From positions 9,501,501 through 9,565,500 of the forward strand of contig NC_044590.1 of the NCBI RefSeq assembly GCF_901933205.1: a stretch of 64,000 nucleotides of DNA, written 5' to 3'. Made by a program: the position numbers and the translations under genes. Source of the DNA: Camarhynchus parvulus (Eukaryota; Chordata; Aves; Passeriformes; Thraupidae). How positions within the stretch are numbered: position 1 is the first letter of the stretch; every line of letters begins with the position of its first letter. This document shows positions 48,401 through 59,700 of this stretch, piece by piece. Below the pieces are notes generated by a model. It saw only the letters and a list, made by a program, of their open reading frames with translations. It had not been told where the DNA came from and did not search any database.

Positions 48401-50734
48401 TTTTTTTTTTTGGTTAGTACAGAAAACTCTTTCCATAAAGCTCCCATGGGGGAGCAGAGAGTGGATAATCCAGATCACAGAACAGGCCTGGCTCAGCTCA
48501 GTACCTTTTCCTGTGTCATAACAAACATTTGATAACAGTGCAAACCTGCATAAGCAAGTCAGCCCATGGCAAAAAGAGCAATCCACTGCAGCTGGGTGGT
48601 TTCTGTGGTGCAATCCTGTGTAACCCTGCTTCCCCTCTGGCAGTCCTTGCTCCAATCTAAGACACCTTATAAGTAAAACAAGTTTGTGAGGCCCAGACAA
48701 GAGACCACTTTGTGAAGTAACTTGTGTGTGCATGACTTGGAAGAGCAAGAAAGTGCTCTTAGGACACGTTATTACAGGAGCTGGCAGCAGGTAAAGGCTC
48801 CTTTCCTGCTTTAGCTGGTCTATTAGCAATGTGATTGCAGCACCTCAGATGTCAGCTGTGAATTAGGACACCCCTAGACCTAGAGGTGTTCCCGATCCTA
48901 AAAAGACCATGTGTGTGGGGAGTCTTCTGAGCTGTGCAGATAAAGCAGCTTGGCTCTGCAGATGCCTGGCACCCAGTCAGAGCTCGCTGGGGAGCCCAGA
49001 GTCTGTTCCTGCAGAGCCAGGGAGGTGTCTGTGTGAGCAGCCACACCGCTGAACAGGGCTGGGAGGCACCTGCATGTGGTTGCAGCTGAATTCAGCAGGA
49101 GCACAGCCTCTGAAACCTTGCAAGGTCCAAGTCTATTCTCAGCAAACTTCTCTGTTATGCACCAATCCTAGAAATTTTATTTTTTTTTAATTTTGGTTCT
49201 GCTGGCAGTTTTGGATCTACAAGTGAGTCCAGGGTAGGTACCAGACCTGAGGCATCTGCTGTAGGAACATCTCAGCCCTTTGCAGCTCCCAGCCTGGCTA
49301 GCAGAGCTCTCACTGCGGAGCTGCTGTGGCCATGGGCTGAGCCATAAGGAGCTGCTCTGCCCCACACCTCAGCAGCTCAGGCAGCTCCTTGCCCTGCACA
49401 GGCACCTGCCACCATGGGAGAGATGTGGTGCCACTGCCTTTGCAGGAGCTTGACCTACTTTGGAGCAGGGATGCCAGAGTTTGCATTCTTCCTCCCCACT
49501 TTCACCAGCCACGGGTTATGTAGGGCCTCCAACACCACTCATTAGAGGGGTGGCAGCAGCTTGGCTGGAATTTGCTTCCCTGAGATCAAAGCAGCATGCA
49601 AAAATCCCATATTCAGGGTATTTAGGAGAGATCAAATAACATCTATAAAGCACATGATTTTTTTAAACTCTACTGCTCCTACATTGAGCAGCTGCTTATC
49701 TCTTATATTACGAAGACCTGCCTTGCAACTACAGGGAGCTGGGGAAGAAAGAAAAGGCATATTCCACAGTTTTTTGCCTTTTCCTGGCTTTCTCTCCCAT
49801 CCTTCTTTTAGCCCCAGCAAGCAGGAAACTAAAGGAGCACGAAGACTCTGCACCTGCTACTACTTCTATCCCCTCACAGCTCGTGCTTATAGAAAACCTG
49901 CACGTGAAATAAAACAATCACCTGCTCAGGAAGAAAAAAAACCACCCCAAAACTAGAGCATTGGATCTGCAAAATAAGAATTTTCTAAATTTTCTAAGAA
50001 TTTAGTAAAGGTCTTTACTAAAGAAACCCACCCAAATTTCCCAAGCATCCCAGTGTGAGAAGACCCTTGTGGGCTGTTTATATTGTTACAGCAGCCACAA
50101 TTTTTTGCCCTTTACTCCAGCCCTGCTCCATGGACATTGGCTGTTCTCTGTCATCAGAATGATTAAGATAAGAGACTTTATTTCCTTCCACTTTCCTGAA
50201 TGTTTGCTGTAGTGTCTGCAGGCAGTAATTTGGGGTCCAGACAGGCTGGGAGGGCTCTCTGAAGGGCTTTGCAAGGCTGTGCTCAGCATATTAAGCAGTC
50301 ACTGGTGGAGGTTTATGGCAGGATTTTCCAGGTAGGAAAGGATATGCTATGGGAAATTAAAGAAGGGGAAGGATAATTTGGTAAATATTTTATACAGGCA
50401 CCCACTGGGGAGAAAGAATAGTTATACAGTTAAAATACTGGGTTTGTACATAGCTCTTGGCCTTTGGCTGTTCCAGAGGCTTCCTCTATAACCTCTGACA
50501 AAAATCACTAGGAGAAAATTATTTTTGAAGCTCTTTAGGCAAGACAAAATAATGAAGAAATTGCTTTGGAGACCTGTCTTGCATTAGTATCTAGTTTCCC
50601 ATATGTAAAAGCGAAAGCAATAATGTCACTTCTCCTCCATCCTTGTTGGTGTCTCCCAGTCCAAGGGGCAGGGTGGGAAGTGCTGCTGAGGACAGGCTGC
50701 ACTCAGGAGGGGCCATGCCAGCCTTGGAAAGCAC
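45479..50734. other. Intergenic DNA, no gene seen
   Basis: Mostly AT-rich unique DNA. A TATA-rich low-complexity patch lies at 45868-45943. T- and A-runs occur at 48393-48411 and 49180-49190. No exon or transposon was recognised, and the short frames here lack support. Confidence 0.5.
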
Positions 50735-51296
50735 CAACCAGTGGATGCCTGGGAAAGGACCAACCTGGGGGCATTTCCACCCGGTGGATATCCTGGAAAG
50801 GATCAGCCTGGTGGCATTTCCAACCAGTGAATGCCTGGATAAGGACCAACCTGGGGGCATTTCCAACCAGTGGATATCTGGGAAAGAACCAACCTGGTGG
50901 CATTTCCAACCAGTGGATATCCTGGAAAGAACCAACCTGGGGGCATTTCCAACCAGTGGATGTCTGGGAAAGAACCAACCTGGTGGCATTTCCAACCAGT
51001 GGATATCCTGGAAAGAACCAACCTGGTGGCATTTCCAACCAGTGGATGTCTGGGAAAGAACCAACCTGGTGGCATTTCCAACCAGTGGATGTCTGGGAAA
51101 GAACCAACCTGGTGGCATTTCCAACCAGTGGATGTCTGGGAAAGAACCAACCTGGGGGCATTTCCAACCAGTGGATATCCTGGAAAGGACCAAGCTGGTG
51201 GCATTTCCAACCAGTGGATGCCTGGGAAAGGACCAACCTGGTGGCAATTCCAACCAGTGGATGCCTGGCAAAGACCAACCTGGTGGCATTTGGCCT
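50735..51296. repeat. 43-bp minisatellite, 13 copies
   Basis: The unit is built of CCAACCTGGTGGCATTTCC, AACCAGTGGATGTC and TGGGAAAGAA. The CAACCTG anchor recurs every 43 bp at 50761, 50804, 50847 and onward to 51276, where one base has been lost. Two unit types alternate irregularly: GTCTGGGAAAG or ATCCTGGAAAG, and CTGGTGG or CTGGGGG. As 43 is not divisible by three, the frame shifts each unit, yet no stop occurs in any frame, giving frames of 190-270 codons on both strands. None has a promoter or a family match. Confidence 0.95.
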
Positions 51297-52798
51297 CTGC
51301 CAGGCACAGGTCTGAGGTGGAAGAGCACAACCTGCAGCTCTGGAAGGGCTCTACACTGCCCAGGCCCCTGCAGCTCCTCATGCAGGGAAAGGAGCAACTC
51401 AACAGGTTTGGGAGGAGTTTGTGCATTTGTTTTTTCTTGATTCCACCTGGTCTGAAATCACTCAACAGTATTCTTTGATGGCTGGGAGGGAGTAGCTGAA
51501 GCCATGTGAAAAATCTTTACTAAAATACTCCAGGTTGCTCATTTTAGCATATCAATTAATTGAGACATTTGGCATAAATTCTGTAGCAATTCTCCCCAAA
51601 GACTTCAGCAATTCGATCTCTTTTCTTTTTTTTTCTAAAGCACTGTATACTTTAATTAATAGTTTTTACATTTTAGAATAGCCAAAGGCAAGCTTCTTTA
51701 ACCAGAAAAATGTATATATTGACACACCTTTGAGGCAGTAAACTTTTCTGCATATTAATATTGAAAAGAAACTCATTAATTAGGCAGTCTCACACACACA
51801 CAAATCTTCTGATAGAATAAGTGCATTGAAAGTTTTAGATCACTTGGGACAAGTTCTGCCTGGAGCAAAGCTGCAAAGTTAATGCTCTGTATTAACTGCA
51901 GCAATCAACCCCCAAAATGGCTGCATCCCTCAAGGCCAGTCATTCCATTTGATCAGGTTGCAAAGCAAATTAGCATTCTCTTTGCCCTGGCTATGATGTT
52001 TCCTATTCTTTTCATGAATGATTTATTGCTGCCCCCTGTCCAGGATATGCTTGTTCTACCATCCACCTTTCCAGGGATGTTTGTCCCAGCAAAAGGTGTC
52101 CCCTGGGCTTTTGGTGCTGCCTGGAACCTGCACTGGGCGCTCCTCCCTGTCTTGCCCTGAAAAGCAGCATTTGCTCTATGGTGGCAGAATTTTACTTCTT
52201 GACTTCTTTCCCATTCATTTTCCTTCAAATTCTGAATCTTCAATTCTTCATTTTCCATTTTTTCTTCAAATTCCGGCTCCTTTATCTGGCTAAAACCCCC
52301 TTTTGCAGAAAATCTCACAGAATTCAGGGGAAGCTGTGCCTGTGCAAGAAGGTGACAGCCCAGGGCTGCAGAGGTGACTCAGTAGCTGCTCATCTTGGAT
52401 GGTGTCTTGCAAAAACCCTTGGGAGGGAGGCAAGAAGTCCCAGCTGGGGTGTTTGTCACATCCTCTGAGCTGTCACACAGGAGCTGCAGGGCAGAGTGGC
52501 TCCAGGAAAGCCCTGTTGGGCTGGGCCCCATCTGCTCATTGGCAGAGCTGAATGGGATGAAGGAGAGCTCCCTCAATCCTTCTTGGCTGTGGAAAGTGTC
52601 CAGCCCTGGAGTCACTGGAAATTGCCCTCCATTCTGCACTTTAGGTAGAGCCAAAGAGCATCCAGCCAAGAGCTGGAACAGTCCTTGTCTTGGGGGCTCT
52701 TCAGCAGCTTCCATTTTTTAAATTTGTTTTGAAGATAGCTGTAAAAAACCAGTGTTGGAAGGATGCTTTCATCCTCTTCTCTCCCAAACCTCTGCACT
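51297..52798. other. Intergenic DNA, no gene seen
   Basis: Unique sequence, AT-rich to 51.9 kb. Frames at 51882-52160 and 52395-52721 are open but have no recognised domain. No gene called. Confidence 0.5.
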
Positions 52799-53222
52799 TG
52801 TGGGGGGATAGAATGTGAGAAAATAAAGATAGTGCAGAAGGCAGACTCACACCTGAGGAGATGCAGCTGTACTCATCCCCAAAGATTAGGAACAGGCCTG
52901 CCCTTAATAGGCCACAGCTGTGTCCAATAAGAAGAAGAGTGTTACAAAAGAGTGGGTTAGCTGGTTGAGGAGAGAGTTGGAGTTTGTTTGTTGTACTGTG
53001 AGGAAGAAGGAGTTGGTGCTGTGAGGAACTACCCATGAGAAATCACCAAGGAGGTATAGGAGCTTTGTAAAAAGATGACAACATGCCCTGGCTTGAAAAT
53101 GCTCTAGAAAGACAAAGTCCTCTCCACTTCTCTGTCCTCACTTTCTGCTCCATGAAAACCAGTTATCAGTAAAACCCTGCCTGATTTCCAGGAAAACTCT
53201 CCTACAAGGTGTGGAGGAGACA
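52799..53222 (+). mobile_element. Probable solo LTR of a second ERV family
   Basis: About 424 bp begins TGTGGGGGGA and ends GACA. It has a promoter-like order on + strand: CCAAT at 52924-52928, a TATA-like TTACAAAAG at 52942, and AGTAAA at 53168-53173 about 50 bp before the end. The text resembles a songbird LTR with AGGCCACAGCTG and GTCCAATAAG. Flanks show only a weak repeat (TGCACT before, GTCACT after), so the target-site duplication is decayed or the ends are a few bases off. There is no similarity to the LTR at 1055 and no internal region. Confidence 0.5.
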
Positions 53223-53685
53223 GTCACTGGCTAAAATCTGAGTCATCTTTCCCACACATTGCTGATCTGAATCACTCTGGTAATCTCAGCAGAGTTTATT
53301 TATTTTTCTTATTTTTTTCTTCTCCTGAAATTATTGATAAACACATGGAGAATCAATTCTAATGAGCTCTACTCACCTACTGCACAGACCAAATGCATCA
53401 TGTATTTTAAGAGAACTGAACTTCAGGAGGGTTCTCAGCACGAACATGAGCTTCATCAGCTGTATTTTGACTGCCATGTAAACCTACAGTGATATTCATG
53501 AGTTATTGCTTATTTTCATCTGCGCAATCAAGCCTAAAATCAAATCTGTGTCTTCTGATGTCCAGAGATTGGTGAACTGGTCTCATTAGCACTCATGGGA
53601 GATGCTGGTACAGCCTGGGAAGAGAATGTGCAGCTTCTGACTTCTTAAAATTTAATGACACAGTTTATAGGGCTTTGATCCTCTA
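53223..53685. other. Intergenic DNA, no gene seen
   Basis: AT-rich unique DNA. Nothing recognised. Confidence 0.5.
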
Positions 53686-53752
53686 AGTTATCTTTACTTA
53701 CAAGCAGACTCATGAAAGTCAATGGGACCTATTTAGAATAGAGAAAGTTAAA
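53686..53752. repeat. Remnant of an old sauropsid palindromic repeat
   Basis: The words TTACTTACAAGCAGACTCAT and GAAAGTCAATGGGACCTATT, followed by GAAAGTTAA, recall an old palindromic element with a central AGTCAATGGGACT core that is abundant in turtles and crocodilians. It is strongly decayed here. Identified from memory only. Confidence 0.3.
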
Positions 53753-55774
53753 CAGAGGAGTCAGCCTGTGCAAGATCTATAGCAGCCAAACCAATATTGC
53801 CTTGTACAAATGCCATAACATTTTCCAAAAATGAATGAACAGATTGTTTCTTTATCAACAGACATTGAAGGCAATTGGATTCACTGTGGCCATTATGGGT
53901 GTCCCTCATGGGCAGGGGCGAGCTTTCAGCAATGGAATTGAATACATTTATTTTGTATTTTGAGCTGCTCTGTACATCTCTCCTGGTAGCTTAGTTTCTC
54001 TTTAAATTCTTGAGGATTGGTCAATAATCCTATAGAATTGCTATAGCTGTCAATGAAGTGCCTTTGGCCATTTTCATGGGTTTTAGGCATAGCTTAACAA
54101 CAATTTATTTGAGTGAAAATGGTGCATGAATGGAAAAAAAATATTCCTTTCCAGCTGGAGTTATGCCATGGGCATCTCCTCTTCCTCTTCTCTCCTCCCC
54201 ATGATCATCACCAGAGTATTTCAGACTCTTTTTTCAGACAAGCAGTTAATTTATTGAATTTTCTATCCTGGATAAGCCACACCCTCTGAAACCAAAGGGT
54301 GATGTGGCTCCTGTGTCCCAAAGCCCAGGCATTTCACTCCTCCGGCTGAAGACCAAACCCTGCCCCTTTTCACAAATGCCAGCACCAAACCCACCATTTA
54401 AAAGGGGCTGCTTGGAAAGGTCCTCATGGCAGTTTTATTTTCTTCATTACTGAGGAGAAACACTTTCCTGGTGTCTGACAAGATATAAAAATGAATCATT
54501 GTCTGACAGCTGGGTGGTTCTTCAGATTTTGTACTCAGCTGCTACAAACCCCAAATTAATGATAAATACACCAGCTCTGCTTTTTGGGGCATCTGCCTGT
54601 GTGTGCCCCTGCTTGTTCCAAGCCTGTTCTCTGCCTGCTGGGCAGTGCAGGGCCAGCCCTTCCACACACATGAGGGTGCAAAGGCACTCTGCCTTTCCCC
54701 AGTGCACCTGCAGAAGAAAAAAAAGAGGCTTTTCTTGATCTAGGCAAGGCAGGTGGCTGACCACACTTAGATAAAAAGGAAAAAAAAATTAAAATTATTC
54801 CACTCCTTTGCTCGAAACTTGGCATGGAATTGCAGAGTTAGTTTTAAGCACAGGACGTTGCACTGAGTTGGTCTGGAGTTTCCAGAGTTGCTAATGAACA
54901 GTGGAGAGCTGGACACAGCCAGAAAGGAGCTCCCAGGCTCTAAGAATTTAATTCCAAAGAATGGTGAGCAGTGAATCACAGGGATTTCCTCACAAAATAT
55001 TTTGCAAGCAAACAAACAAGCAAAAACAAGTAATTTTTACTTTTTCTATTCTTTTGTAAGGAGCTTTCCAGTTACTTTAAAACAAACAAACCCAAAGCAG
55101 AAAACATCCAGCTTCTGGCTGTTTCCAGCATTTTCAAATTTTTCTTTCACTTTGGGGAATAATTTTTGATGTTGCTGAAAACCAAACAGTTTTGCTATTT
55201 GCTTTTTTTTTAATAGTTTCAGCAAAACACATTGAAAAGATTTGGCTTCCTCTGGCATGCAGGTTGGTAACATTTAAAAATTTTCAAATGTTTTGAGGGA
55301 AGAGAAATCCCTTTCTACCCAGCACAGCCATCTGCCTGCTATAGTAATGTTCATTTTCTTGCTTATTTTACCCGTCTTCCATCTGATATTTGCACTGATT
55401 CTGAGTATCTCTGGACAGGGACTTTCCTGTCCTTTACAATCATTCAGCACTCTCTGTTTAGGGTATTACTTTCATGTAGATGAGAAGTAATTATAATGGA
55501 TCTGAAAATGTATATTTAAGTCTAACGGCTATTTAAGATTCCCCATTCAATTTCATAGAATAATTAGCAAATCTATAGAGAGCTCTAATTTTCAGTCTTT
55601 TCGGAGGTTAATTTCTTCAGGGTTCAATCACAGTGCTAAGTGTATTTTCTAGAAGCTTCTAGAAACATTTTTCTTGGTCATCCCTCAAGACATAAGATTT
55701 TACTGGCCTTGATTATTTGACTTGTTGAAGCTGAATGTAAAAGCCCTTGGAAAAAAATTGCTCTAAATGTTCAG
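53753..55774. other. Intergenic DNA, no gene seen
   Basis: AT-rich unique sequence with no gene or transposon recognised. Confidence 0.5.
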
Positions 55775-55834
55775 CAATTCCTTTTAGACACACAGGTTTT
55801 GCTCCAATTCCTTTTAGACACACAGTTTTTGCTC
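55775..55834. repeat. 30-bp tandem duplication
   Basis: CAATTCCTTTTAGACACACA is found at 55775 and 55805 with matching tails (GGTTTTGCTC and GTTTTTGCTC), giving two copies of 30 bp with one difference. Confidence 0.95.
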
Positions 55835-56682
55835 AAAGGACTCAAGCCTAGAAATATGAATTTTTCTTCCAAGGGGAAATGGAATTTTTAGCAGGGCTTC
55901 CTGACTGCTGCTGGTGGGGATGTTGCAGGGACAGTCACCACTGTGGAGGTTCTTTGATGCCTCTCGTGGCCTTTCCTGAAAAGTAGGATGTAGTAAAATG
56001 CCTGAAAACATCATTAATGTCAGTAAAGTTTTGATCAGTGCTTTCAAACATTTGCAATTTTTCAACTATTCCAGGTAATAAAATCTTCCGGAGTCTTTTA
56101 ATTGCCTAAGAGTTGGAGCTGGTTGTACCATCACCAATTCCAGCAGGCTGAATATTCACGTGGTGAGGATAACCCAGCTCTCCAAGACCAGGGGCTGTGG
56201 AACTGGGAACAAGCTCCATCAGCTTCAACTTGCTCATAGTAACTTACTAGATAAATGCAATTAAAAAAAAATCTATGGTTTAAAAAAAATAAAATTACAG
56301 AATGTTATCTATTTCTCCCTAATATCCCTTGGACCTGTTACCCAATTTCAACCCATTTTGTCAGTGCATTGAAAGATATTAAGTGCTTATAAGTCTTAGG
56401 AAAAGAGGTGCCTGGGTTCAGGAAAATGATTAAGGAAAATGATTTTGTCAGTGCTCCCACTGAACCTGCTGCATGAGCTCATCCCCTGTGAGACATCAAT
56501 AAATGGAGTCAGTCAGTCCTGAGCTTTGTGTCCAAGGGCTACGTTGGTGCTGCTGCTCACGGGACTCTGCTTCTGAAAATGATTCATGCCATTCCTGCAC
56601 TCCTACACACACAGCACTTTCCCTGCTCTCACCACAAACCCTGCTCTGCAGGATGATTTTCTGCAGCTGCCTGGATACCCTC
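55835..56682. other. Intergenic DNA, no gene seen
   Basis: Unique AT-rich DNA, with short A-runs at 56262-56290. No gene recognised. Confidence 0.5.
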
Positions 56683-56733
56683 ATGATCTCTTCTTTTTCA
56701 TGATCTCTTCTTTTTAATGATCTCTTCTTTTTC
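56683..56733. repeat. 17-bp tandem triplication
   Basis: Three copies of ATGATCTCTTCTTTTTC start at 56683, 56700 and 56717. The middle copy ends in A instead of C. Confidence 0.95.
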
Positions 56734-59700
56734 TGCGTCCCCTTTATCTCTGGGTAACAGGCATCACCTTTTTGTTCCATCCTCCCCTGCTCTGATTTTA
56801 TGCCATCCAGATCTTCCTAATTCCCAATCCCCTTCATTAAGTAGTGGTATTAAGGTGATTGACTGTGCATATGTTTCCTTTTTTTGTGTTCATATTTAGG
56901 TTTCGCCAGCAAATGTCCCCAAAATACTGTCACTGTTGCTTTAATGCTTTTTCAACATTATATACTATTGCTTGATCCATTTTGAATTCCATTTAGGGCC
57001 CAGTTCTGCAACTTTGCCTCTGTGCATGTAAATTTTTTCTAAAGGTCTTTAAAGTATCTCTCTTTAGGGTCTATTGATTTGAAAATCAACTTCTTATCAA
57101 CAGCAGATACAAGTGAAAAATTAAATCAGACCCCTACTTCTGCTTGGATGACTTATAGAACATTCCTCCTACCAGTTCTTTTTTTTTTTTTTTCATACTG
57201 TTTATCCTTTAGAAGAAATGGGACAGAGGGCAAAGATGCAAGCTGGCTCATGGTTGAACTTCCCCGAAGTGCAGAGGTGTGGGTATGCCTGTTAGGGACA
57301 CAGGGATTAAATCTCTTATGGGGATCTCTTGTTTATTTTTCCCTAGAGCTTCTGTAATATTTCCTGTTATATTTCCTCTCATGTTTTCATCCCACAGTTA
57401 GAAGTAAAATCATCCTGAAGTCTCCCACACCCTCCTTGTCATCTTTGCTTGCTGTCATCCCAGCTCTTCTGAACCTTCCATTACTTGGAAACCCACTTCC
57501 ACCTTCTTTACTGTCTCTCACCTCTTTTGCACAAGGCTGTGACCTTCTGCCCCCGGCTTTCATTACTCACCAGGCTTTGGCTGTGGCAGATGTTGAAATC
57601 TCCTCTGTGTGCAGAAGCTGTGAGTTCCCCTTTCCAGGTTGTCATGGTTCTTGTAAGGAAACAACTGATCCTGTTCCTACTGCAAATTGCTGTGGGACCA
57701 TTTGGGGCAAGCCAGCCTCCTCATCTGAGATCAGATGGAACTGAATAAACTGTGCCTCAGACTCTGGGGGTCCTGAATCCAAATTTGTGTATTATGGGAA
57801 GATGAGAAATCATCAGGCAGATGCAGTTTTGTACCACCACTATCTCCAGTCTCAGTCATACCCAGCAGTTTCTCAGTACCCTGTACTGAGATCTTCAGTA
57901 GGAGCCATCAATATGCCACAGGAAGGGACCAGGAAAAAGTGAGAGTCCTCACTGACATCTCTTGAATGGCCAACAATTTTAGGTTAGATTGCTAAAACAG
58001 ACCTTCCTAGGAAGGTGGGAGCTGCCCATGCAGCAGAAGAAGGCAAAGGACTGCACATGGTACCCACATGGACCTCAAAGAAAACCTCATTTCAACTCCA
58101 AGAAAGAAAACAGATTAACCTTACAAATAAAAAAGTTTGTGTGTCTGAAGTGCAACACACACAGAGAGGGAAGCTGGCTTTTTTTTTTTTGAATATTCTT
58201 ATTGGATAGGAAGTGCTCTCTAGGATTTTCAGAAAGGGACTCTCAAGAGGAGCTGGGGTTGTAACATCCCGAGCAACTGAGTGCAAATTCATGTTTCTCC
58301 TTGTAGCCTTCTCCAAGGACAGCCTCTTTGCTTTATCATGGAGCTGACATTTTTTTCCTGCTCCCTCTGCTCTGGGCTCTTCAGGGCTGCCTCCCTTGCC
58401 ATGCAGCCAGTTCTGCTGTCCACATTCCCAGCACACAGCTCCTCATGACCTCCTGCCAAACCAGGGATTTGCTTGCAGTGTGTTCCCATTGCAACACCAC
58501 ATTGCAACCCCCCGGAGTGGTGTCTCCAAAGAGCTGTACAATTTTAATACAAATGTTTTAAGAGTGGTTGAAGGAGCAGTGCTGGGCTGGGTTTGGCAGA
58601 TTTGCAGGTAGCAAGCTTGGGTGGGTGCAGATTTCTGCCTGAATAATTAATCCATCCCAGAAGCACTATTTGAGGCTTGGGTGTCAGAGCAGATTTTGTT
58701 GAATTTTAATATTTCCTGTAGCTTACACATTGCCCAGTTATGGTTTCCTCAGCTCTCTGGAACAATACCACCTTCCTCTCACTGGCAAGTCGTGGCTCTG
58801 TGAACATGTTAAATCTCTCCTCCCATTCCAGAGTATTTTCAGCCCTGCAGCAAAGTGTTTGCAATCTTGTCACCCCATGTGGTTTGATCTTCCAGCACCT
58901 GGCAAGGGTGAATAAACTTGCCTTGTAACAGCTCCTCGTTAAGGGAAAATGGCACATGACACACCCAGTGAAACAAAGCACTGAGTTACAGGCACATTTG
59001 AAATGTAGGTCTCAAACTCCATTGATTGTGGGTTCTGCAAAACCATTTCCATCCCAACAGCCCATCCCAGAGCTACAAGTCATAGAAGCAAGGTGGGAAT
59101 TGAGAGGGAAGGAGAGACACCCTGCATAAATGAGGCACCCCAGAGGCTGCCCTACACTTTCAACATTGTGTGATGAACTAAGAAATAAAGAAAGAAAGAA
59201 AATAAAGCAAGCAAAGTGTGTGGGAAGCACATCTCTTGTGGCTCATGCACGTGTGGCTTCATGTGCAACTATGAGGGAACGTGGTCCTGACTGCAACTGC
59301 GAATGCGCTCGCAATCAGCAGGGTGAAAGTGTGGGCCTGAAGTTTCCAAGTACAAAAATGCCATTTATACCTCTGTTTAGGGAAAGAAAAAAGGACATTA
59401 AACTGCAGTGGTTCCCATTTCTTGGCAGGAATGGTAGAATTTTGTCACAGCACAAATTTGTGAATCCCCTTAAGGCGTTATTGCTCATGCACCAACAGCC
59501 GTGAGGTGATTCCGGCTTCTTTGGCAAAGTGACCACTTTCTGTAGACTCTGCTCTGTAAAAATAAACTGAATGGAGTAGTTCTTTCCCTTCAGATTTTTC
59601 TCACTCAGGAAACACCTATGCCCAAATCCTCAGCTGGTGTAAATCTGCAAAGCTCCTCCAATTTCAGTAATGCAATGCCAAGTTCTTCCATCAGAGAATG

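Noticed and set aside
50566..51478. Six frames of 190-268 codons on both strands
   Set aside because: All are the 43-bp minisatellite read in different phases.
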